DNA of 64,000 nt. Origin: Aquila chrysaetos chrysaetos (lineage: Eukaryota > Chordata > Aves > Accipitriformes > Accipitridae). The stretch is taken from NCBI RefSeq assembly GCF_900496995.4, contig NC_044011.1, positions 46,735,541 to 46,799,540 on the forward strand, written 5' to 3'. The translations under genes and the position numbers were made by a program. Shown here piece after piece: positions 1 to 11,049 of the stretch. Every line of letters begins with the position of its first letter. Position 1 is the first letter of the stretch. Under the pieces are notes generated by a model. It searched no databases. It had not been told where the DNA came from and saw only the letters and a list, made by a program, of their open reading frames with translations.

Positions 1-61
1 CCCTGGGGGAGGTCGTGGGGACCACCCCCCCCCTATTTTTTACCCAGGGTCCCACCCTCAG

Positions 62-3000
62 CTGGAGGACATGGCACCCCGTATCGTGGAGCACCCCACG
101 GATCTCCTGGTCTCCAAGGGGGAACCGGCCACCTTGAGCTGCAAAGCCGAAGGGCGCCCATCCCCAGCGGTGGAGTGGTACAAAGATGGGGAGCGGGTGG
201 AGACGGACCGGGAGGACCCCCGCTCCCACCGCACCCTCCTGCCGGGGGGGGTCCCTCTTCTTCCTCCGCATCCTCCACGGCCGGCGGGGGAAGCCCGACG
301 AGGGGGTCTATGTCTGCGTGGCCAGGAATTACCTGGGGGAGGCCACCAGCAGGAACGCATCCCTGGAGGTGGCCGGTGAGTCCCCCTGGGGGGGACGACA
401 CGGGGGGACAGCGGGGAGGGCTTGGGGTTAGGGGGGGGACTGGGGGGGGGGGGGGGGTCTGGTGTCACCACGAAGCCCAGCCCGGTGCGGCGGCTCAGGG
501 GATGAGGGGCTGCAAAATCCTCAGGCCTGGCGCTGCTGCTGAGCAAAAAGAAGGGAAAGAAAAGGAAAAGAAATTAAAATAATTGAAAATGAGGGAAAAG
601 AAATGAAAATAAGTAAAAGAAATGAAAGGAAGCGAAAATAAGGGAAAAGGAAGAAAAATACGTAAAAATAAATGAAAATAAGTAAAAGTAAAAGAAAATA
701 AGTAGCAGTACAGGAAAACAAATGAAACAAAGTTAAAACAATTGAAAATAAGTGAAAATAAGGGAAAGAAATGAAAAGAAGGGAAAATAAAAGAAAAATA
801 ATTGAAAAAAGAAGTGAAAAGTTAAGATAATTGAAAATAAGTGAAAATAATAGAAAAGAAATGAAAAGAAGGGAAAAGAAGTGAAAACAAAGGGAAAAAA
901 AAAGAAATGAAAATCGAAAAGAAACAAAAATCATTGAAAAGAAGGGAAAAGCATCGGAAGTATTTGAAAATAAATTCAGATAATTGCAAATAAATTAAAA
1001 TAAGTGCCGATACACTAAAACCAATGACAGGAACGTCCCCGGTGCGACCCCAAGCTTCGGCCCTTGGGGGGTGCCACCCGCTGAGGCTCAAACCCAGAGC
1101 CGGGATGACGCCGGAGTTAAATCCAGACCGGGCTTAGACCCGAACTCAGTCACCAGGGATTATTTTGGGGGGGACAGGGCTAGATCCGGGGGGGGCGGGC
1201 AGCGTTACACCCCGCATCGGCGGTCGGATCCAGGTCCTGCCGATGTGAAATGCAGCATCGCTCGGCTTTGGTATCTCCATGCTGGGAGGAGGGGGGGGGG
1301 GGGGTCCCCAGCATTAGGGGTGCAGGGATGGGGAAACTGAGGCAGGGCTGATGTCATGACACCCCCCGCCCCCCCCCCCAGTGCTGCGGGACGATTTCCG
1401 GCAGCCCCCCGGGGACGTGGTGGTGGCGGCGGGCGAACCGGCCGTCCTGGAGTGCGTCCCCCCCCCGCGGCCACCCCGAACCCAGCGTCTCCTGGAAGAA
1501 GAACGGCGTTCGCCTCAGCGACGAGGACGAGCGCTTGACGGTGAGGGATATGGGGGAGGGGGGGGTGTCCCCCCCCAAAACCTGGGGGGCGCGGGGGCTG
1601 AGCCCCCCCCCCCCGCTCTGGTTGAACCGGGCTGCCTGGCAGATCCGCGGCGGGAAGCTGATGCTGGCCAGCACCCGTAAGAGCGATGCCGGCGTCTACG
1701 TCTGCGTGGCCACCAACGTGGTGGGGGAGAGGGACAGCGAGCCGGCCGAGCTAGTGGTCTTCGGTGCGTGGGGACGGGGATGTCATTTTTGGGGTGCCGG
1801 GGGCGGGTGCCGTCCCGGCAGGACTGACGGCCGCCCCCGCAGAGCGCCCGGCGTTCGGCAAGAGGCCCCTCAACAAAGCGGTGCTGGTGGAGGGGACAGT
1901 GGAGTTTCCCTGCGAGGTGGTGGGGGACCCCCAGCCTGCGGCTCGCTGGCGCAAGGAGGAGGGCAAGATGCCTCCGGGAAGGTAAGCGGTGGGCGAGGGG
2001 GCTGGCACGGGCGGTGGGTGCCAGGGCCGGGGTGGGGGTGTCTGGGGTGCAGCCGGGTGGCATCGCAGCGTGCCGGCGTGGTGCGCTCGGAGCGTCTCGC
2101 ATCTCCGTCGCAGACCGCATCTCCACGGTGTCGAGTATCCCCATGGCATCCCATACCCCCGTTGCGTCCTCCAACCTCGTTGCACCCCGCATCCCCATCG
2201 CATCCCACACCCTCGTCGCATCCCGCATCCCCATCGCACGTCACGTGTCTCCATCGCACCCCCCATCTACATTGCACCTCACAGCCCCATTGCATCCCGA
2301 ATCCTCATTGCATCCTGTATCCCCATTGCATCCCGCATCCCCACTGTATCCCCCATTTCCATCGCATCCCACATCCCCAGAGCACCCACATCCCCTTCGC
2401 ATCCCAAATCCCCATCACATCCCATATCCTCATGGAATCCCACATCCCCATCGCATCCCGTATCCCCATCGCATCCCACATCCCCACGGCACCCTGCGCC
2501 CTCGTGGCATCCCGGCACCCTGTCGGTGCCGCGGCCTCGTGGCGTTCCCCCCCGGCTCCAGGTGGGAGGTGTTGCCCGACAACACCCTGCGGATCAGCCG
2601 GCTGCGGGCGGAGGACGAGGGCACCTACACCTGCGTGGCCGACAACAGCGTGGGCAGGTCGGAGGCGTCGGGCACCCTCACCGTGCACGGTAAGGGGGGG
2701 TCCCTGAGGGAGCACCCATGGGTGCTGGCAAAGTGGCCGGGCAAGCCCTTTTCTCTCCCCGCGCTGCGGCAGTGCCCCCCCAGCTCGTCACTGGCCCCCG
2801 CGACCAGACTGTCACCCCCGGCCAGAGCGTGACCTTCCAGTGCCAGAGCAAGGGCAACCCGCCGCCCGCCGTGTTTTGGCAGAAGGAGGGTAGCCAGGTC
2901 TGTCCCCGTCCCTGTCCCCATCTCCATCCCATCCCACCGCATCCCATATCCTCCTCCCATCCCATCCCATCCTGTATCCCCATCCTATCTCATCCCATCC

Positions 3001-6000
3001 CATATCTTCATCCTATCCCATATCCTCATCCCATCCCATCCCATCCCCATCCCATCCCTGTCCCCTTCCCAATCCCCAACCCATCCCCATCCCCATCCCA
3101 TCCCTGTCCCCATCCCAATACCAATCCCAATCCTCCTCCCATCCCATCCCTGTCCCCATCCCCGTCCCCATCCCCATCCCTGTCCCCATCTCCATCCCAT
3201 CCCACCGCATCCCGTATCCTCATCCCATCCCCATCCCCATCCCAATCCCAATCCCAATCCTCCTCCCATCCCATCCCTGTCCCCATTCCCGTTCCCGTCC
3301 CCATCCCCGTCCCCGTCCCCATCGCTGTCCCCATCTCCATCCCATCCCACCGCATCCCATATCCTCCTCCCATCCCATCCCATCCCATCCTGTATCCCTA
3401 TCCTATCTCATCCCATCCCATATCCTCATCCCATCCCCAGCCTACCCCATTCCCATCCCATCCCCATCCCCATTCCCATCCCCATCTCATCCCATCTCTG
3501 TCCCCATCCCAATCATCATCCCACCCCTGTCCCCATCCCAATCCCCATCCCCTCCCATCCCCATCCCACCCCTGTCCCCATCCCAATCCCCATCCCCTCC
3601 CATCCCCATCCCACCCCTGTCCCCATCCCAATCCCATCCCATCCCCTCCACCGTCCTCCCCCACTCAGCAGCCCTCTGCACCCTTCCCTCCCCTCCCCAG
3701 ACCCTGCTGTTCCCCGGCCAGCCCCCGCAGCCCACCGGCCGCTTTTCGGTGAGCCCCAGCGGCGCCATCACCATCGCCGACGTGCAGCCCACCGACGCCG
3801 GTTATTACCTGTGCCAGGCCATCAGCGTGGCCGGCAGCGTGCTGGCCAAGGCGCGGTTGGAGGTGGAAGAGGGTAAGTCCCAGGCGGGCAGACAACGGGT
3901 GCATTTGGCGCACGAGCGGCACCCATCCCGGCACCGAGGAATTCCCGGTTTCCCCCCACCCCTCTTCACCGCAGCGCCGGCTGAGCAGCGACCGCCGGTG
4001 ATCCGCCGGGGTCCCGCGAACCGGACGGTGCTGCCGGTGGGGGCCACGGCGCGGTTGCCTTGCCGGGTGGGGGGCGGTGACCCCCCGGCCAGCGTGGGGT
4101 GGCTGAAGGACGGGAGCACCCTGGTGGGTGCCCAGCCCCGCACCAGCCTGCTGGAGAACGGCACCCTGCAGATCACCAGCCTCCGGGTGAGCCGGTCCGG
4201 AGCGGGGGCTCAGGGCACCCACTCCCGGGGGGGGCACCCATGGGGTGGGACTGCAGGGGCGGGAGGGGCTCCAGGGGTGGGGAAGGGGGACGGTGGGTGC
4301 TCAGGGTGGTGGGACCAAAGGGAGATGGTGGGTGCTCAGGGTTGTGGGTGCTCACGGTGACGGGAGCTCCGGGTGGTGGGTGCAAAGGGCAATGGGTGCC
4401 CAGGGTTGTGGGCGCGAGGGGCGGCGGGTGTGAAGGGTGGCGGGTGCGAGGGGTGATGGTTGCAAGGGTCGGCGGGTGCAAAGGAAGCGGGTGCGAGGGG
4501 TGGCGGGTGCTCAGGGTGATGGGGCAGGAGCTCTTCCCCTCGCAGGTGACGGACTCCGGGCACTACGAGTGCGTGGCCACCAGCTTGGCGGGCGAGACCC
4601 GCTGGGGCGGCTCCCTGGAGGTGCAAGGTGGGTCACGGGGACGTCACTGCGCTGGGGACACCGTGGCACGGGGGACAAAGCCACCCCAGACCTCCACGCA
4701 TCTCCCTGCAGGTGATGGATCCGACCTCTCCCTGCCTTCCCCCGAGCCCGGTGTCCTCCCCGGGCCACCCTCCACCCCTGTGGTCACCAACGTCACCAAA
4801 AGCAGCGTCACCCTGAGCTGGAAAGGGAACGAGGACAGCGGTGCCGCCGACATCACCTCCTACGTAGTGGAGGCTTTCAGGTATCACGCAAGCGTCCTCT
4901 CCGGGTGCAGGGGTGACGCGGTGGCCCGGTGCCACCCCACCACGGGTCACCCCTGTACCCTGGCAGCCAGGCGGCGGGTGGCCCATGGCAGACGGTGGCG
5001 GCCGACGTGGAGGGTGAGACCCACACGGTGAGCGGCCTCGTCCCCGACACCGTCTACCTCTTCTTGGTGCGGGCGGTCAACGCCTACGGGCTCAGTGACC
5101 CCAGCGGCATCTCGGAGCCCGTGCGCACCCAAGGTGAGACCCAGCAGTGACGCTGGCAGAGGTGTCTGTGAACCCACCACCCTGGGGTCCATCTCTGCTT
5201 GGTGATGTTGATGGAGGTACCCACGCACTCACCGCCCTTGGGCGCATCTCCGCTTGGTGACGCCAATGGGAGTGCCCGTGCACCCACCACCCTTGAGTGC
5301 ATCTCCACTTGGTGACGCCAATGGGAGTGCCCATGCACCCACCACCCTTGGGTACATCCTCGCTCGGTGACGCTGATGGAGGTGCCCGTGCACCCAAAAC
5401 CTTTGGGTGCGTCCCCACCCAATGACGCCAGCGGAGGTTCCCATGGACCCACCGTGGGAATGTGGTGTCCCCGTGGCATCCCCACTTGCTGACGCCAGTG
5501 GAGGTGTCCATGGTCTGTCCACCCTCTCATTTTTTCGGCAGACGCCAGCCCCACGCAGCAAGGGCTGGACCCCCAGCAGGTGCAGCGGGAGCTGGCACAA
5601 GTGGCCGTGCACCTACAGGAACCCGTGGTGCTGCCGCCGGGTGCTGTCCGCCTCTCCTGGACCGTGAGTGCCGCGCCACGCCGCCGGTACAGGGGTCCAA
5701 GTGCCAAGTATCCCCCCTCCTCACCCCACCCTCCCCTTGGGTCCCCAGGTGGAGCGCCAAACACCCTTTGTTCAGGGCTACCGGGTGCTGTACCGGCAGC
5801 ACGGTGGGCACTGGGAGGAGGCGCGGGTGGTGCGGGCACCGGGGGAACGGGGGGCCTTGCTCACCGAGCTGCGCCGAGGCCAGGACTATGAGGTCAAGGT
5901 CCGACCCTACTTCCATCATCTCCACGGCCCCGACAGCGCTGTGCGCGCCCTGCGCACCCCCGAGGCGGGTGAGTGCGGGGATATGGGGGATGGCGAGGGT

Positions 6001-9000
6001 CCCTGGGGACCCCCGGGAGGTGACACCCCCCCGCGTCCCCCCCTCCAACAGCCCCCAGTGCCCCGCCACGAGCCGTCAGCGTGGCCGGTAACGGCACCAG
6101 CGTCCGCATCTCGTGGCAGCCGCCGCCGCCGGCTGAGCAGAACGGCGTCATCCGCGATTACCGGGTAAGGGCAGACGGTGGCGGGGACGCGGCGGGTCCC
6201 CTCTGTCCCCCCCCCGCCGTGACACCGTGTCGTGGTGTCCCCATGGGTGTCTCCCTTCGTTTCCCCCCCCGCCCCCAGATTTGGTGCCTGGGCAACGAGA
6301 GCCGCTTCCACATCAACCAGAGCGTGGAGGGGACGGTGCTGGCGACGGTGCTGCGGGGACTGGTCCCCGGTGTCCCTTACCGTGCCGAAGTCGCTGCCGC
6401 CACCGGCGCCGGCGTGGGCGCCCGCAGCGCCCCTGTCCCCATCCGCATCGGTGAGTCCCTCGCCGCCACCGCCGCCGCACCCGTGGGTAGGGGGGTGGCG
6501 GGGGGTCACCCCGGTGCTGGGGACGGCTCCTCGGCACCCCTGCCGGCGTGTCCCCCTTCCCCGTGTTGTTTGCAGCCCCCCCCGGCAGAGCGGGATGCGG
6601 GGCCGGCAGGCGGGAGCAGCGTGGCCGAGCGTTTGGCCGAGGTGGCCAGGCAGCCGGCCTTCATCGCTGGCGTTGGCGGCGCTTGCTGGGTCATCCTCGC
6701 TGCCTTCGCCGCTTGGCTCTACGGCCGCCGCCGGAGGAAGAAGGAGCTCAGCCACTTCGCCGGTATGGGAGAAGGCGCTAGCCCCGGGACCCCCCCCCCG
6801 CCCCGACCCTGGCACCTATCACCCCACCAGCCACCCGCCGCCTCTCTCTTTACAGCATCCTTCGCCTATACGCCCACCGGTAAGCCTACAGGCGCCGCGG
6901 GGACCCGTCGCGGCCCCTCGCCGCCCTCACCCCCACCTCTTTCCGCAGTCGCCTTCCCAGCTCCGGCACGCAGCAGCCCCAGGTAACGCCCCGGTATCCA
7001 CCCCCCTCTCCTCGGGACCCCCGGTGCCAACCGCCGGCATCCCTTTACCCCATCTCCTTGCAGGGCAGCCGCCGGCGGTGGTTACCCGTGGCTGGCGGAC
7101 GCGTGGCGCGGTGGCGGCGCGGCCGGTGCCGCCGGCTGCTTGGGGACCACCACCGAGAGATACTACAATGGTGAGCGGTCATGATGGGGACGGGTGGCTT
7201 GGACTGGGGGGGGGGGTCACGGTCAAGGCTGACGGTGCCGATTGCCTCCTGCAGATGCCGGCATCACCCGTTACATCGCCCAGACGGAACAATTCGGAGC
7301 GGGGTCTGGAGAGGGGCCAGTTTACAGCACCATCGAGGCGGGCGGCGAGGAGCTCTGCACCTTCCCCCGTCCATTCTCGCAGCACGGGACCCCCTACGCC
7401 GGGGGGGGTCCCCAGCTGATGGATGCCCCCCAGGTGTCCCGTGGCCGAACCGAGCATGGTAGGGCGGTGGGATGGGTTGGGGACGCACATGGGTGTGGAC
7501 GGCACGGTCCCCTCCCCACAGACCCCTCCCCGGCATCCTTCCTCACCGCAGGGACCAAAGCGAAGAAGTTGGGGCAAGCGGTGAAACCGCCGGCAGTGAG
7601 CTGGACGGAGCTGCTGCCCCCGCCACCCTCGGCCAGCGAGCTCAGCCAGTGTGCCCAGGAGGAGGAGGAGGAAGAAGAGGATGAAGAGGAAGAGGCAGCC
7701 AGAGGGTGAGTGTGGGGGGCTGGGGGGGCTGGGGTGTGCTGGCCCCAGCACCCACCCTGTGGCCCCCACCCTGCAGGTCGGGGAGGGAGGAGTGGTACCC
7801 CGGTGAGGATGTCCCCTGTGCCACTGGTGCATCCTCGCCTGCCGCCTCCTCCGGCTGCCGGTCCACCGCCACGCTGACACCATCGCCCCATGCCACCGAG
7901 GACATCCCCCGGCTCCGCGACTTCGATAGCCCCCGCCTGCCCCGGTAGGAGATGGGCCTTGCTTGGTCCGGCCGTGCCATTGGGATCTGGATGTCCCATC
8001 AGGGTCTGCATGTCCCACCATGGTCTGGGTGTCCCATCGTGATCCAGCTATGCTGTCACCATCCGGCCCTGCCGTGCCACCACGGTGCAGCTGTGCCATT
8101 GGGGTCCAGATGTCCCATTGGGGTCCAGATGTCCCATCACAATCCAGCTTTGTTGTCATGATCCAGCCCTACTGTGCCATCATGGTCCGGCCATGCCATT
8201 GGAGTCCGGATGTCCTGTTGGGATCCAGATGTCCCATTGCAATCCAGCCACGTTGTCATGATCCGGCCCTGCCATGCCATCACGGTCTGGCCATGCCATC
8301 AGGGTCCAGATGTCCCACTGGGGTGTGGATGTCCCACCATGGTGCAGATGTCCCTTCGTGATCCATCCGTGTTGTCACCATCTGTCCCCACCGTCCGGTT
8401 GTGCTCCGGCCGTGCTGTCACGATCCATCCGTGACGCTGTGGGCTGGCTGTGGCATAACAATCCAGCTGTGCCATCGCGATGCAGTTGCACCATCACGAG
8501 CTGGCTGGGACATTGCCATCCAGCTGTGCTGTCATGGCTGCCTCTGCCATGATCCAGCGGTGCCATCACAATGCTGGCATGCCATTGCAATCCAGCTGTG
8601 GCATTGGGGCCAGCTGTACCGTTGCAACCCAGCTGTGCGGTTGCAATCCAACAGTGCTGCGATCCAGCTGTGCAGTTGCCATCCAGCTGTGAGGTTGCAA
8701 CCCAGCTGTGCGGCTGCATTCCAGCTGAGCAGCTGTTATCCCACTGTGTTCCGGCTGTGCCATTGTCGGCCAGCCGTGCCATTGCAACCCTGCCATGCAG
8801 CTGTGATCCAGCTGTAGCCCTGCCATCCAGCTGTGGTTCTCCCACCCAGCTGTGCCACTGGACTTATCCAGCTGCCCTTTGCAAGCCCAGCCATGCAGCT
8901 GCAATCCAGCTGTGATGCTTCAGCCCACCCATGCCATTGCCCTCCAGCTGTGCCATCACCACACGGCTTCCCCCTGCTCCAGCACGGCACGGCACCAGGG

Positions 9001-9829
9001 ATTGTGCCAGCACCGCGGTGGCCACCGAGCCCCCCACCCTGGTCCCCGCACCCCGGCTTCACCCCACACCCCCTCTTTGCCAGGAGACCCCCCCACGGCA
9101 CCAGCACCCCCCCGCGGGCAGCCAGCCCCCCCCTGAGTCCAGATGCCAGCAAGGGCCACCCGCCCCGGACCCGCCGCCCCCGCGGCACAGGTGAGCCCTG
9201 GGGGGTCATTTTGGGTGGATGGGGGGCTCACCGGCTGGGGGGGGGGCCTGACACCACCATCACCCCCAGGGAAAACCTGCAGGGAGACCCCGAAAAGTCA
9301 CCCGAAGCCCAAATGCAGCCGCTACCGCCGGGAAAAGCAGCAGGGAGGTGAGCGGGGGGGAAGGGGGGGGGAACGGTGGGGGGCTTTGGGGGGTCAGGGG
9401 GTCTCAGCCCTCTCCTCCCTCTCCGCCGCAGACCTGCCACCGCCACCGCTGCCACCACCGGGCGAGAGCCCTGGCCCCTTGCCGGAGCGGGAGCCGAGTG
9501 GGGCCGAGCGCAAGGTCACCCATCGCCCAGCCCGCAGCGGTAAGCCAGAGCCAAAGGTATCGGGGGGGGGGGGGGTGTCACCGCCGACCCCCAACCTTGT
9601 CCCCTCCCTTGCAGATGAGGTCGTCCCCTACGGCAAACCCTCCTGCCTGCCCCGAGGGCAGGTGTCCGGCAGCTGCTCCACAACGGGCAGCGTCTCGTCC
9701 CGCGGCTCCACCAGCTCCCGCGGCCACGGCTCGGGACGCAGCCGGACGCCGGGGGACCGCGGCGAAGGGACCGGCCATCGCTGCCGCCCGGGTCCCCCGT
9801 TTCCCTGCCCGTCGCAGGAGAAGCGATGA
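62..9829 (+). CDS. ROBO3: ROBO3, roundabout guidance receptor 3 (5' end outside window)
   Basis: Slit-family axon-guidance receptor of the plasma membrane. Exons: 62-375, 1382-1540, 1643-1763, 1843-1981, 2562-2689, 2773-2897, 3701-3872, 3975-4186, 4546-4627, 4712-4880, 4967-5133, 5542-5663, 5749-5968, 6052-6164, 6279-6450, 6576-6762, 6856-6879, 6949-6982, 7064-7170, 7255-7458, 7552-7705, 7777-7944, 9084-9190, 9270-9347, 9432-9539, 9615-9829 (stop TGA 9827-9829). They encode about 1265 residues: Ig1-Ig5 (62-4627), three FN3 domains (4712-6450), a membrane segment (about 6650-6725) and a tail with [14 protein letters not shown] (near 7610) and [10 protein letters not shown] (near 9432) motifs, the last two being Ena/VASP-type proline motifs. 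Phases agree throughout, except for single extra bases in the runs at 244-251, 1458-1466 and 6576-6583, which break the literal frame. The conserved tail exon with SPPHTYGY and NGWGS is not seen. ROBO3 rather than ROBO1/2 is inferred from its tail-to-tail position with ROBO4. Confidence 0.93.
545..1015. repeat. A-rich GAAAA-type low-complexity tract
   Basis: Imperfect short units such as gaaaataagt and gaaaagaa fill most of ROBO3 intron 376-1381. The + strand is almost pure purine. The complementary strand gives spurious Phe/Leu-rich ORFs. No other function is visible. Confidence 0.85.
2110..2555. repeat. Minisatellite, units like catccccatcgcatccca
   Basis: Units of about 15-18 bp built on catcccnnatccccatcg fill ROBO3 intron 1982-2561. 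The next intron but one carries a related but shorter-period CCCAT array. No coding signal is present beyond repeat-driven open frames. Confidence 0.85.
2920..3665. repeat. CCCATCCC-type low-complexity array
   Basis: Pyrimidine-rich array of cccatcc and ccccatcc steps occupying most of ROBO3 intron 2898-3700. Longer blocks are duplicated; for example the segment with tgtccccatcccaatcccc recurs three times between 3500 and 3640. A 344-residue + strand ORF here is an artefact of the repeat. Confidence 0.88.
4195..4520. repeat. G-rich minisatellite, units like ggtgggtgctcagggt
   Basis: Imperfect units of roughly 16-22 bp (gggtggtgggtgc, gcgaggggtggcgggtg) fill the ROBO3 intron between the two exons of Ig5 (4187-4545). 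Confidence 0.75.
5165..5520. repeat. 55-bp tandem repeat
   Basis: About six copies of a 55-bp unit beginning cttggtgacgccaatggg; two near-identical starts lie at 5253 and 5308. It fills the ROBO3 intron 5134-5541, between FN3 domains 1 and 2. Later copies diverge. Confidence 0.85.
7955..8440. repeat. Minisatellite, ggtccagatgtccca family
   Basis: Imperfect units carrying ggtccagatgtccca, catcgtgatccagc and ccatgccattgggg, arranged in higher-order blocks of roughly 55-110 bp. It lies in the large ROBO3 intron 7945-9083, where related receptors have an additional conserved exon. No exon was recognised in it. Confidence 0.8.
8441..8965. repeat. 21-bp minisatellite, catccagctgtgccattgcaa
   Basis: Tandem units of about 21 bp with the core atccagctgtgc. 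It follows directly on the previous array and shares the gatccagc element, so the two may have a common origin. The 21-bp period keeps frames open on both strands. Confidence 0.82.
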
Positions 9830-9984
9830 AGCGAAGGGCGAGACGGTGGCAGGGTTGGGGACACGGGGATGGGGACACGGGGGGGGGATCGAGGGGATGC
9901 TCTTTAATTTCTGAGTGGCACCATGTAAATAGGGTTGCACAGAGCCAGCGGCCGGTAGGCGGCAGCGCGAGGGGGGAACAAGGA

Positions 9985-10980
9985 TGCTCGGGGCGGGACA
10001 AGGACGCTCAGGAGGATGGACAAGGATGCTTGGAAGAGGCAAGGATGCTCCGGGAGGGATGAGGAGGATGCTCAGGGAGGGATGAGGACCCTGGGGCCAA
10101 GGACAGTTGGGAGGCACAAGGACGCTGGGGAGGGACAGGGATACTCAGGAGGGATGAGGACCCTGGGGACAAGGACAGTTGGGAGGGAGGAGGATGTCTG
10201 AGGAAGGATCAGGATGCTTGGGGAGGCCAAGGACAGTCACTAGGGACGAGGACCCTGGGGAGGGATGAGGACGCTTGGGGAGGCCAAGGACAGTCACTAG
10301 GGACGAGGACCCTGGGGAGGGATGAGGACCCTGGGGAGGGATGAGGACGCTGGGGAGGCATGAGGAGGATGCTCAGGAGGGACGAGGACCCTGGGGAAAA
10401 GGACATTTGGGAGCAATGAGGATGCTTGGGGAGGCCAAGGACAGTCACAAAGGATGAGGACCCTGGGCAGTGACAAGGACGCTGGGGAAGGATGAGAATG
10501 CTCAGGAGGGACAAGGATGCTCAGAGGGGGCACAAGGACATTCAGGAAGGACAAGATGGCTTGGGAGGGATGAGGACACTTGGGAGGGCCAAGGATGGTC
10601 GAGGTGGGACAAGGATGCTGAGGAAGGACGCGGACGGTCAGGAAGGATAAGAACAGTCAGAAGGAACAAGAACGGTCAGCAGGGAGGAGGACAGTGGGGG
10701 GACAATGATCCTGAGGAAGGACAAGGACACTTGGGATGAACAATGGTGCTTGGTTTGGATGAGGATGGTTGGGGGGATGAGGATGCTGGGGAGGGATGGG
10801 GACAGTTGGGGAGGATGGGGACACTTGGGGAGGATAAGGATGGGGACACTGGGGAAGGATGAGGACACTTGGGCTGGGCAATGGTATTTGGGCTGGACGA
10901 GCATGGTTGGGGGATGAGGATTTGGGGGAGGATGAGGACACTTGGGGAGGACAAGGATGTTGGGGAAGGAGGGACACCTG
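9985..10980. repeat. Purine-rich minisatellite, gagggatgaggacnctgggg
   Basis: Dozens of imperfect units of about 25-30 bp containing gggatgaggac, gggacaaggatgctc and ggaggccaaggacagtc. The + strand is almost all G and A with regular ctc or ctt interruptions. It lies between the ROBO3 stop and poly(A) signal and is therefore probably transcribed. Confidence 0.85.
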
Positions 10981-11049
10981 CCCACCCCAGTGCCACTCAC
11001 CCTTCACAGGTGGCTATTGCTAGCAGAAAGCCCCTTTTTGGGGAACTGC

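Noticed and set aside
2718-3752. 344-residue His/Pro-rich + ORF
   Set aside because: Read-through from a ROBO3 exon across a CCCAT array; splice phases show it is an intron.
62-9829. ROBO3 as a pseudogene
   Set aside because: Only three defects, all +1 in G/C runs of 8-9; every splice site and phase is intact and the protein is conserved to its stop.
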